From a virus, in IMG/VR virus record IMGVR_UViG_3300042905_003458, positions 1 through 23,339 of that record: a stretch of 23,339 bases of DNA. One strand, 5' to 3'. Of the stretch, positions 16,101 through 22,544 are shown in pieces. The notes under the pieces are model-generated. The model had not been told where the DNA came from. It made no database searches and saw only the letters and a list, made by a program, of their open reading frames with translations. How positions within the stretch are numbered: the first letter of the stretch is position 1; the number at the start of each line of letters is the position of its first letter. The position numbers were made by a program, and so were the translations under genes.

Positions 16101-18846
16101 CAATGTGCTGTCTGGCTGGGATGATGCCGCCTTCCGGCGCTTCGGCGCCTATCTGTGGAGCCGGCGCGCGCTGGGCGAATGGGACCGGTTCGACCAGGGG
16201 CTTATTCCCAACCCGCCGGACAAGCTGACGCGCGGCGACCATGCCATGAATGTGGCGGAGGCTGAAAAGGCCTTCCCCGGCTTCAAGGCCGCGGCGGACA
16301 TGGTTTATGAATGGAACCGGCTGCTGTGGACCAAGAAGCGCGATGCCGGGCTGATCACCCATGAGCAATGGGAAGAAGGCCTGAAAATTCGCGATTATGT
16401 GCCGGGCGTGCGCGCCTTCGACGCGGCGGGCGATGCCGCGCCGGGCGGCGGCGGCAAAGGGTCTCTCAAATCCGGGATCGTGAAACGTTTCCGGGGATCG
16501 CGGCGGGACGTGATCAACCCGTTCGAAACGCTGGTGCAGGACGCCTACCACACCGCCGAGGCCATTGCCCGGAATGACGCCATCAAATTCCTCGACCGCC
16601 TGGCGCTGCAGGCCGGGCCAGGCGGTGGCGCCATTGCCGAGCGCATTCCATCGCACCGCATGAAGGCCACCATGGTGGACGCCATCGAGGCGGTGGAGGC
16701 GGCGGCCAAGCAGGAAGGCATGGCCAAGGCGGACATCGTGGCGCTGCGTGACCTGCTGGAAGGCCTGCTTGGCGATGAGAAGGCGGCGATCTTCCGGCCC
16801 GCCATGATCAATGAACAGGGCGAGCCGATTGTGTTCTTCCGCGATGGCGGCGAACTGAAGGCGCTGCGGCTGGCGGATGGCGATTTCGGGCGGCAGATGA
16901 TGACGGTGCTGAGCGGCATGACGCCGCCCGTCAAGGACATGTTCCTGGAAACCTTCGTGAAGACCGCCGCCATCGGGCGGCTTGGCGTGGTGACTGATCC
17001 GGTGTTCATGGTCAAGAACGCCATCCGGGACATGGTGCAATCCATCCTGTTCTACGGAAAGCCGTTCGAGCGCGTGGCCAATACCTTCCGCGGCGCCGCC
17101 GACGAGGCCTTGCAGCGCGAGGCGGCCCGGCAATATGCGGCGGCGGGCGGCGTGATGGGCGGCGTCTATACCCAGACGGCGGGAGAGCTCCGCTGGGGCC
17201 GTGACATGAATGCGCTGCGCGTGATGGGCTGGCGGGCCGGGCAATTCACCACGGTGGATGGCTTCCTGCAGGCCACCGAATTCAGCGAAAGCGCCATGCG
17301 CTTCGGGCTTTTCCGCACCTTCTTCGACGAGGCCAAAGGCCGTGGGCTGGATGACAATGCCGCCATCTTCGAGGCCGCCTACCGGGCGCGCGACCATGCG
17401 GATTTCTCGCGCCACGGATCCCGCATGGTGACGCTTGGGCGGCTCATTCCGTTCTTCCGCGCCTCGCTGGTGGGTGTTGACAAGTTCGCGCGGCAAACAG
17501 TGGTGCCGCTGCTGCGTGAGCCGCTGACGGCCGAGGATGCCCGCGCCCGCGCCATGGCCATGAAAAGCTGGGCGATGATCGGCGGCGCGGTGCTGGCCTG
17601 GCTGCCCATTCACGCCATGATGGCCGATGATGAATATTACCGCGAGGCCCATGCCCAGCGGGCGCGGAATTTCGTTTTCCGCTACGGTGACAGCTACATC
17701 ACCATACCAAAGCCCTATGACCTGGCCGTGTTCTTCAACTCGGCGGAGGCCATCTGGGATGCCTTTATGCTGCAAGACCCGCGCGCCGCCGCCCAATGGG
17801 TGGAGGCGCTGCGCACCACCGCCATGCCGCCGGACATGCTGCAAGGCAACCCGCTGATGAAGACGCTCATCGAAATGCGGACCGGAAAAGACATGTTCAC
17901 CGGCAATGACATCGTGCCGGAGGACATTGCCGGGCTGGAGCCCTTCGCGCAGGCAACCGAGCGCACCAGCGCGCTGGCAACCGCCATCGGCGAGGCCATC
18001 AACAAGCCGCCGGTGTGGGTGGATCAGCTGATCCTGAACGGCTTCACCTCCATGGGGCGCGCGGCGCTGAGCCTTTATGATTATGCCGCATCCGACAAGC
18101 CCATGCCGGGGTGGGATGACACGGTGATCACCATGGGTTTCATCAAGGATGCCTCACGCGGGGCCACCTCATCCCGCGCCTTCTGGGACATGGTGGGCGA
18201 ACGGAACGGCAGCCTGGCCACGGCGCGCCGCACCTATGACGCCCTGGCAAATTCCGGTGATGCGGCGGCGGCGGCCGAGTTTCTGGCGGGGCAGGATGCC
18301 ACCACCCGCAACTGGATTGCCGCCGGGACGGTGGACATGGCGGCCCGGCGCATTCACCCCTTTCAGCGCGCGCGGGACGCCGTGGCGGCCATCAGCAAGC
18401 TGCGGCGCGATCTGGCCAGCCCGGAGATCGACACCGCCACCGGCCCGGTGACGCTGGGCCGCATCGACCGTGGCGCGGCGGACGACATTCTGAGCCAGCT
18501 GCAGTTCGCCGAGGCACGCAATGCCCTGGTGATGATGCAGGTGCCGGGCTGGCAGGACCGCGAGCTGATCGAGACGGCGGGCTTCTTCCGCGAGCTGGCG
18601 GCGGCGCAGCCGGATGTGGGCCGCGCGCTGGCGGACCGGCTGGCCACGGCCCGCGTGCTGCCGCTGGACACGGTGGAACGGCTGTGGCCGGAATTCGAGC
18701 AGCGGCTGGCGCGAGACGGCTCCGCCGCCATGGTGGCTGACCTGGCCGCCCAGGCCAAGGGGGCGGGCTTCGAGGCCAATGGGCAGGCCATCAAGCGGAA
18801 GCAGCGGGCCGCCGTGCCCGGAGAGGCTGTGGCGCCCGCGCCTTGA
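13117..18846 (+). CDS. Giant ejected polyvalent protein: ParB-like, metallopeptidase-like and LPD38-type regions (gp16 position)
   Basis: A 1909-residue protein, last of the internal virion set. Residues 74-177 hold Gly/Ala-rich, possibly membrane-active segments, followed by an Ala/Pro linker to about 260. Residues about 276-430 look like a DdrB-type ParB-like domain, with FMFDARQLEVDANRFQ and VDGHQRTG (D333-R337). A Gly/Ala/Pro linker spans about 612-645. Residues about 700-860 carry a zincin motif, AHELGHHVE, with probable zinc ligands H772 and H776, catalytic E773 and a second element EEGFAEY (E813 and E817). From about 890 to 1540 the sequence resembles LPD38-containing large polyvalent proteins: RDYVPGVR (1092-1099), DPVFMVKNAIRDM (1294 on), a hydrophobic helix (1485-1503) and IPKPYD (1530-1535). 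By position it should leave the virion with the DNA. ATGA links it to the gene before. Domain names are recognised from motifs; the activities are inferred. Confidence 0.8.
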   Translation: MSETANPFDRFDGYVPEGEVVTPGPRPGFIERFQNNYDQGFYSGTVSGAVQGAYDQREEKRQTAARFEAMPQWETPLEGLAALGGQLAGAASSFENYIPLTWGAKAVGWTGIKMPQVAARFFAGAIDAGTVNAAVDTAVQGIEIGQGQRDSFSPGQLAASTALGAVAGGTFNAGFGARAPAAAPEPAPIAPEPAPKPAPVAAPLTMGGTATAEFAPPPMPVTMAPPTIGETLDATARSRRNLGPSTVTPPPAQPVIGNAADAAAVAARPGQAAGTFMFDARQLEVDANRFQFKSGGDAKGVTDTLRNVKRWIPERGNQLIVWQDAAGRNFVVDGHQRTGLARRLLDQGLENDIQIPGVLFREADGFTPENVMTIAALKNIAEGSASPIDGAKIIRLAGRQALADMPLSKDAVRTAADLALLSDDAFGMVVNEVVDAAHAKYVGRFIPADPARQKAAMDALAKADPANEDEAAVLVRRVAEAELVKAENGAQGDMFGTGAESTAIEEVKIVAGAIRALRSDAKLFARVFREADRIESAGSMVARQESQDAARRAELAALMVEKEAFRAGPLRDRLKQLAIEVKNDRQSLGQARTAFLDELSRTDFRPDQVRADAGGGSGGGEPAAPAARDTAEPGADGKPQTVLTGAERISDAELARRRTAEPLRPQAAQKLTMEDGLFGDGSKQPDFLSAAAGLHTGSITRQPMGIGGMAANPGFTRLQDIAERLGEALNVVAVRQGRLSAKVGGKTAAGQYGTRSGVIRLKKADDYDVFAHELGHHVEAAMGKPLKQLMAQHASELTPMAYQGADPRMLVEEGFAEYMRMFATNPLYAAREAPAFDKAFRAYLAADAPDALKAIEEAAAAWRAWNEQPSADVVAATVVTGKEPGWFAKARADMAMHGLAGTIAQRLHGIYETRFDTIHPMTRAVRELARIYKRNTGGKLLELRDFDNPMKLIRTARMAHGAGHRDVLEGVSPYRAFTPQGPNLRDALVTALGKPNVLSGWDDAAFRRFGAYLWSRRALGEWDRFDQGLIPNPPDKLTRGDHAMNVAEAEKAFPGFKAAADMVYEWNRLLWTKKRDAGLITHEQWEEGLKIRDYVPGVRAFDAAGDAAPGGGGKGSLKSGIVKRFRGSRRDVINPFETLVQDAYHTAEAIARNDAIKFLDRLALQAGPGGGAIAERIPSHRMKATMVDAIEAVEAAAKQEGMAKADIVALRDLLEGLLGDEKAAIFRPAMINEQGEPIVFFRDGGELKALRLADGDFGRQMMTVLSGMTPPVKDMFLETFVKTAAIGRLGVVTDPVFMVKNAIRDMVQSILFYGKPFERVANTFRGAADEALQREAARQYAAAGGVMGGVYTQTAGELRWGRDMNALRVMGWRAGQFTTVDGFLQATEFSESAMRFGLFRTFFDEAKGRGLDDNAAIFEAAYRARDHADFSRHGSRMVTLGRLIPFFRASLVGVDKFARQTVVPLLREPLTAEDARARAMAMKSWAMIGGAVLAWLPIHAMMADDEYYREAHAQRARNFVFRYGDSYITIPKPYDLAVFFNSAEAIWDAFMLQDPRAAAQWVEALRTTAMPPDMLQGNPLMKTLIEMRTGKDMFTGNDIVPEDIAGLEPFAQATERTSALATAIGEAINKPPVWVDQLILNGFTSMGRAALSLYDYAASDKPMPGWDDTVITMGFIKDASRGATSSRAFWDMVGERNGSLATARRTYDALANSGDAAAAAEFLAGQDATTRNWIAAGTVDMAARRIHPFQRARDAVAAISKLRRDLASPEIDTATGPVTLGRIDRGAADDILSQLQFAEARNALVMMQVPGWQDRELIETAGFFRELAAAQPDVGRALADRLATARVLPLDTVERLWPEFEQRLARDGSAAMVADLAAQAKGAGFEANGQAIKRKQRAAVPGEAVAPAP

Positions 18847-18875
18847 CGGGCATCTCGCCGGTTTACCTTGCGGCC

Positions 18876-20801
18876 ATGAGCGTGACCCTGCCGATTTCAG
18901 CTTCCACCCGCCGCATGGCCAGCGCAACCGCGACGGCCGGTCAGACGGCTTTCCCCTACACATTCCCGCTCCTGCGCGCTAACGACATCCGCGTGCGGCG
19001 CACCCGCGCGGGCGTGACGGTGACGCTTTCACAAAGCACGGACTACACGGTTTCCGGCGTGGGCAATGCCGCCGGCGGCACGGTGACGCTGGTGGCGGGC
19101 TCCCTGGCCGGAGACATCATCGACATTGACGGGCTGGCCGGGCTGGACCGGGTGACCGGGGTAACCTCGGCGGGGCGGTTTTCATCCGCGCAGATTGACC
19201 GGGACCTTGACCTTACCGCGATACGCGATCAGGAACTGCGCCGCGACATCGACCAGGTTGTTTACCAGACGGCAAACATCCCGGAGTTGCGGGAAAACAT
19301 TCAGGACATCGTTGGGGCAATGATGCGGGCCGGTGTCAACGCATTTGTCACCTATGACGATGTAAACAACACGATTTCAATATCTGCGGGCAATTCAAAT
19401 AGCATCAGCCCCAAAACATATGGCGCGATTGGAGATGGCACAACGGACGACACCGTTGCTCTTCAAACTGCAATAAATGCCGCCGCAGTCTTAAATCTGC
19501 CTGTTATTCTTGATGGACATTATCTTGTAAAAAATCTCACCATTCCGGCATCTGACATTTACTCGTCGGATATGCCGTTTTGGAAGTTTACCACACGCCT
19601 GATCGGTGTTCCCGGAACTGTTATCGAGCGCATTTCAGGCGGCAACACGGCCTACATGATGGCTTCTCAGCGGTGGGCAGAAAACATTCCCTATGGCTCA
19701 TCCCCTGTTTGGGTGCAGAACATTCGCTTTGATGGCGGCTTTTTGTGTGACAACGTATTTGTTAATGTAGGATATGCAAGTGTTTTTACCGACTGTATTT
19801 TTGAGCGCGGCAATGGCGACGGTTTTCTAGAGCCGGCCACAACGCTAAATGGAACGACGATTTCCGGCTCCCGTGCTCTAAACCGCTATACAGGCAACAA
19901 ATTCCGCAATAACAAGGGGATAGGCTTTGCTGTCGCTGGTGCGATTGGCGCCAACTACAACACAGACTGTTGGTTCGAAAATAATGAATTATATGATAAC
20001 AACCGCAACGCTTCATTTGGCCAAGCCGCAGGCTGGAAAATCATCGGCAACCACGCATGGAACTACGCAGTTGCTCCCGGCGTTTCAGAAAATTGGAGCG
20101 TCTATCTACAAAATGGAAATGTCGCCACGCTTTCCAATAACATCTGGGAAGGCTATGCGCAGCAGACGTCAGGATTGCTGGTTAATTGCGACGGCCTGCC
20201 ACCTCGGATCATTGGCGACAACTTCCTTAATGGCCTGGGTCTGGAAGTGTCTTTCTCTGCCGCTTCAACGCTGCTCGTTCAAGGATGTGCATTCTTCGGG
20301 CCATTCGCAACTCTGCGCCACGGCACATCTGGTAACGGCCGTGATATTCTTAGCATCAACAATGCTTTCAACGCCTCGCCGCCGTATGTCTTCCTAGGCG
20401 GCGCTGGTCACCTTGGCCGTATTATAAGCCGGGATGACGTGGTTCAAGGCAACACGCGCATTCTCACGGGAATGCAGCGCCACAATGTGCTTGCCGCTCA
20501 GACTGTGGAAGGGATTAGCTACTGGACGGCAGATGCGGACTTCCAATGCACCGACGCAATTTGCACTGTTATTCGAGTTGGTGTAGCGCCGACCGGCACC
20601 CGCAACTTCACACTGGATCAAAATCCCAGTTTTGGAATGCGCAGAACCCTAGTCCGCAGCGCATCTGGAAGCGGCTCGAACACAATAAATGTTTATGCGT
20701 TTGGCTCAGGCTCCATTCTAGCTGCAGTTGGGCCAGGATCATCATGGACCTTCCAATACGATGGAGCCGGCTGGTTCATCGAAGCCCAAGGCGCAGCATA
20801 A
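18876..20801 (+). CDS. Tail fibre/tailspike: T7-type N-terminal anchor and pectate-lyase-like beta-helix
   Basis: ATG 18876 gives 641 residues; the frame stays open to a TTG at 18843 that overlaps the previous stop, but that TTG has no ribosome binding site at the right distance (neither does the ATG). Residues about 10-135 resemble the T7 gp17 N-terminal domain that attaches to the tail: ATAGQTAFPYTFPLLRANDI, DYTVSGVGNAAGGTVTL and a helix FSSAQIDRDLDLTAIRDQEL. From about residue 178, PKTYGAIGDGTTDDTVALQT is the classic entry into a right-handed beta-helix of the pectate-lyase/glycosidase type. It is followed by Asn/Gly-rich coils (NNIWEG, NFLNGLG) and a small C-terminal domain. The protein probably binds and may cleave surface polysaccharide. 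GC falls sharply in the beta-helix part (19 of 60 bases at 19741-19800 against 45 of 60 at 18961-19020). Confidence 0.87.
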   Translation: MSVTLPISASTRRMASATATAGQTAFPYTFPLLRANDIRVRRTRAGVTVTLSQSTDYTVSGVGNAAGGTVTLVAGSLAGDIIDIDGLAGLDRVTGVTSAGRFSSAQIDRDLDLTAIRDQELRRDIDQVVYQTANIPELRENIQDIVGAMMRAGVNAFVTYDDVNNTISISAGNSNSISPKTYGAIGDGTTDDTVALQTAINAAAVLNLPVILDGHYLVKNLTIPASDIYSSDMPFWKFTTRLIGVPGTVIERISGGNTAYMMASQRWAENIPYGSSPVWVQNIRFDGGFLCDNVFVNVGYASVFTDCIFERGNGDGFLEPATTLNGTTISGSRALNRYTGNKFRNNKGIGFAVAGAIGANYNTDCWFENNELYDNNRNASFGQAAGWKIIGNHAWNYAVAPGVSENWSVYLQNGNVATLSNNIWEGYAQQTSGLLVNCDGLPPRIIGDNFLNGLGLEVSFSAASTLLVQGCAFFGPFATLRHGTSGNGRDILSINNAFNASPPYVFLGGAGHLGRIISRDDVVQGNTRILTGMQRHNVLAAQTVEGISYWTADADFQCTDAICTVIRVGVAPTGTRNFTLDQNPSFGMRRTLVRSASGSGSNTINVYAFGSGSILAAVGPGSSWTFQYDGAGWFIEAQGAA

Positions 20802-20820
20802 AGGAGCAGTGAGGAACGGA

Positions 20821-20913
20821 ATGTTTGAAAAAATGCCACACAGCCGCCACCTGCTCAGGCCCGTGCCGCACTTGTTTATAGTGCTCGCCATCTATCTGTT
20901 GGACCTGCCATGA
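20821..20913 (+). CDS. Possible 30-residue membrane peptide at the head of the lysis genes
   Basis: A short frame starting at ATG 20821 with GAGG at 20811-20814 six bases upstream, and a second AAGGAG at 20802-20807. The N-terminal half is basic (MFEKMPHSRHLLRPVPH) and the C-terminal half is hydrophobic (LFIVLAIYLLDLP), long enough to dip into or span a membrane. Its stop overlaps the next start as ATGA, like nearly all junctions in this operon, which supports real translation. Its only role may be to couple translation of the downstream gene; a holin-modulating peptide is another option. Nothing recognised by family. Confidence 0.45.
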   Translation: MFEKMPHSRHLLRPVPHLFIVLAIYLLDLP

Positions 20914-21215
20914 ACCGTGACCAGCCGCATCATTCGCATGTCGATTTCTGGTTGCGATCTCCGGATGCCCCCGGCAACCGCAGCCGCACGACGGATGAGC
21001 GGGTGGCGGTGCTGGAAGTGGAAGCGCGGCACATGATGAAGGCGGTGACGGACATCACCGAGGATGTGAAGCAGATCGACGCATCGGTGAAGAATATCGA
21101 GAAAACGCTGACCACGGCTGGCGGCGTGAAGATCGCGCTGATCGCCATCGGATCACTGGTCATGTTTCTGGCGACACAGGCTTGGCAGTTTCTTGGATTG
21201 AAGGGGCTCAGATGA
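20910..21215 (+). CDS. XhlA-like coiled-coil membrane protein of the lysis cassette
   Basis: A 101-residue protein. Residues about 28-70 form an amphipathic coiled coil (RVAVLEVEARHMMKAVTDIT, EDVKQIDASVKNIEKTL) and residues about 73-95 a single membrane helix (VKIALIAIGSLVMFLATQAW) near the C-terminus, with a basic end. This layout, a soluble coiled coil followed by one C-terminal helix, is that of the XhlA-type proteins that assist holins in phage lysis cassettes. It lies directly upstream of the endolysin and overlaps it by ATGA. No N-terminal signal or lipobox is present, so it is not an obvious spanin. Function as a lysis accessory is inferred from shape and context. Confidence 0.6.
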   Translation: MNRDQPHHSHVDFWLRSPDAPGNRSRTTDERVAVLEVEARHMMKAVTDITEDVKQIDASVKNIEKTLTTAGGVKIALIAIGSLVMFLATQAWQFLGLKGLR

Positions 21216-21907
21216 AGCTTTCACGCGCGGGCGCAAACCAGCTGCTGGCCGAGGAGGGCATTGCCCTGAAGGCCTATCGCTGCTCCGGCAATGTGCTGAC
21301 CATCGGCGCGGGCCACACCGCCGCCGCCGGGCCGCCAGCGGTGAAGGAAGGCGACACCATCACGCTGGCCCAGGCGCTGGACATGTTTCTGGTTGACATC
21401 GTGCCTTATGAGCAGGCGGTTCGCCGCGCCGTGAAGGTGACGCTGCTTCAGCATGAGTTCGATGCGCTGGTGCTTTTCCACTATAACACCGGCGCGATTT
21501 CATCCGGTTCAATCGATGACAAGCTGAACCGTGGCGACCGGGCCGGTGCGCTGGCCACCTGGAGAAGCTACAACAAGGCAGGCGGCAAGATCAGCAAGGG
21601 CCTGGTGGCCCGCCGCGCCCGTGAAACCGCCATGTTCGAGCGTGGCATTTACGCAACCCGCAATATCCAGATTATCGAGGCGGATGGGCGGAAGCGTTCG
21701 CTCTACCCCAACAGCTATCTCTGGCCCGGCGCTGCTGCTGACCCAACGCCGCCGCCGGTTCCGACCCCGCCGGTGCAGGTTGCGCCGCCTGTTTTCGTGC
21801 CGCCGCCGCCCGATGTGGAGCCGCCGCCGCCGCAGGAGCCGCCAGCGCCTTCACTGCTGGCAAGGATCATTCTGGCCATTGCGGTCATTTTCAGGAGGAA
21901 GGCATGA
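21212..21907 (+). CDS. GH24 (T4-type) endolysin with catalytic Cys and a C-terminal proline-rich membrane tail
   Basis: A 231-residue protein starting at ATG 21212, inside the previous stop. Residues 1-145 are a GH24 muramidase: EEGIALKAYRCSGNVLTIGAGHT gives E15, then position 24 and T30 with the spacing of T4 lysozyme E11-D20-T26, though position 24 is Cys, not Asp. SKGLVARRARETAMF (128-142) is the family C-terminal signature. The motif is split here by: EEGIALKAYR (14-23) and CSGNVLTIGAGHT (24-36). Residues 178-213 are a Pro-rich linker (PPPVPTPPVQVAPP), then LLARIILAIAVIF (215-227) and RRKA, a hydrophobic tail with a basic end. No signal peptide or N-terminal SAR helix is present. The tail could anchor or deliver the enzyme at the inner membrane. 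Confidence 0.9.
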   Translation: MKLSRAGANQLLAEEGIALKAYRCSGNVLTIGAGHTAAAGPPAVKEGDTITLAQALDMFLVDIVPYEQAVRRAVKVTLLQHEFDALVLFHYNTGAISSGSIDDKLNRGDRAGALATWRSYNKAGGKISKGLVARRARETAMFERGIYATRNIQIIEADGRKRSLYPNSYLWPGAAADPTPPPVPTPPVQVAPPVFVPPPPDVEPPPPQEPPAPSLLARIILAIAVIFRRKA

Positions 21908-22131
21908 AGCTTGTCGATGGCTGGCGGGGCGCGTGGCGCTGGTTCTCCATGCAGGCGCTGGCCGTGCTGGCGCTGGCGCCCGTCGTGTGGCCCACACTGC
22001 CGCCTGATGTGCGCGCCTGGGTGCCGCAAGACTGGCAGCCCTGGTTGCTGGTGGCCATTGCCGTGGGCGGCATCGCCGGACGGCTGATCGATCAGAACGG
22101 GGCTCGCGCCAACGGAACGCAAGCGCCATGA
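21904..22131 (+). CDS. Small two-helix holin-like protein
   Basis: A 75-residue membrane protein with a strong ribosome binding site, AGGAGGA at 21893-21899, set inside the end of the endolysin gene. It begins MKLVDGWRGAWRWFSMQALA, has a first hydrophobic stretch (QALAVLALAPVVWPTL, about residues 17-32), a loop PPDVRAWVPQDWQP, and a second (WLLVAIAVGGIAGRLI, about 47-62). It ends in a polar tail. The start (MKLxDxWRxAWRxxS) and the final GRxxDQ are typical of a small holin-like family next to endolysins in alphaproteobacterial prophages. It probably forms or regulates the membrane lesion that lets the endolysin act. Confidence 0.7.
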   Translation: MKLVDGWRGAWRWFSMQALAVLALAPVVWPTLPPDVRAWVPQDWQPWLLVAIAVGGIAGRLIDQNGARANGTQAP

Positions 22132-22532
22132 CATCGCTGATCGCCGTGATCGCCAAGCTGCTGGCTGGCCCGCTGTTCGACTGGCTGAAGGCCCGTGACG
22201 CCGCGCAGCTGACCCAGGCCACGCTCGAAGCCGAAATCAACAAGGCGCTCATCGCGCAGGAAGCGCAGATCGCCGAGGCGCAGGCGCGCATCATCACCAC
22301 GGAACTGACGGGCGGCTGGCTGCAACGCCACTGGCGGCCCATCGTGGCGCTGACGGCGTTTTTCAGCTACTGGTTCGTGATCGTGGGCTACCCCTTCGCG
22401 CTGGCCTGGAACCTGGTCCCCTTCGTGCGGTTCGGCGAAGCCGGGCTGCAGAACCTGTTCTGGCTCACAACCATTTGCGTGGGCGGCTACATCGGCGGCC
22501 GCTCGCTTGAGAAGATCTGCGGAAAAGCATAA
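22128..22532 (+). CDS. Holin, GTA-type 3TM family
   Basis: A 134-residue protein overlapping the previous stop by ATGA. After an N-terminal hydrophobic helix and a charged amphipathic helix (ALIAQEAQIAEAQARIITTE), it shows the family signature GGWLQRHWRPIVALTAFFSY, a hydrophobic hairpin (WFVIVGYPFALAWNLVPF), and the closing helix ICVGGYIGGRSLEKICGK. The WLQRxWRP start and GGYxxGRSxEK end are hallmarks of the 3TM holins first named in gene transfer agents and found widely in alphaproteobacterial phages. It should permeabilise the inner membrane at lysis. Two holin-like genes side by side suggest a holin plus antiholin or pinholin pair; which does which cannot be told from sequence. Confidence 0.82.
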   Translation: MTSLIAVIAKLLAGPLFDWLKARDAAQLTQATLEAEINKALIAQEAQIAEAQARIITTELTGGWLQRHWRPIVALTAFFSYWFVIVGYPFALAWNLVPFVRFGEAGLQNLFWLTTICVGGYIGGRSLEKICGKA

Positions 22533-22544
22533 GGAGCCCGCCCC

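Noticed and set aside
15382-17844. An 820-codon open frame on the minus strand
   Set aside because: It lies wholly inside the 1909-aa gene, has His/Arg/Gly/Pro-rich sequence with no domain, and is the usual antisense shadow of a high-GC gene.
18843-18875. TTG start for the tail fibre at the previous stop
   Set aside because: The nearest purine-rich site (GAGAGG, 18821-18826) is too far away; ATG 18876 precedes the first recognisable domain, though its own site is also weak.
21743-21855. Repeated CCG-rich sequence resembling a tandem repeat array
   Set aside because: It is explained by the Pro-rich linker of the endolysin; there is no regular unit with spacers, so it is neither a CRISPR array nor a VNTR.
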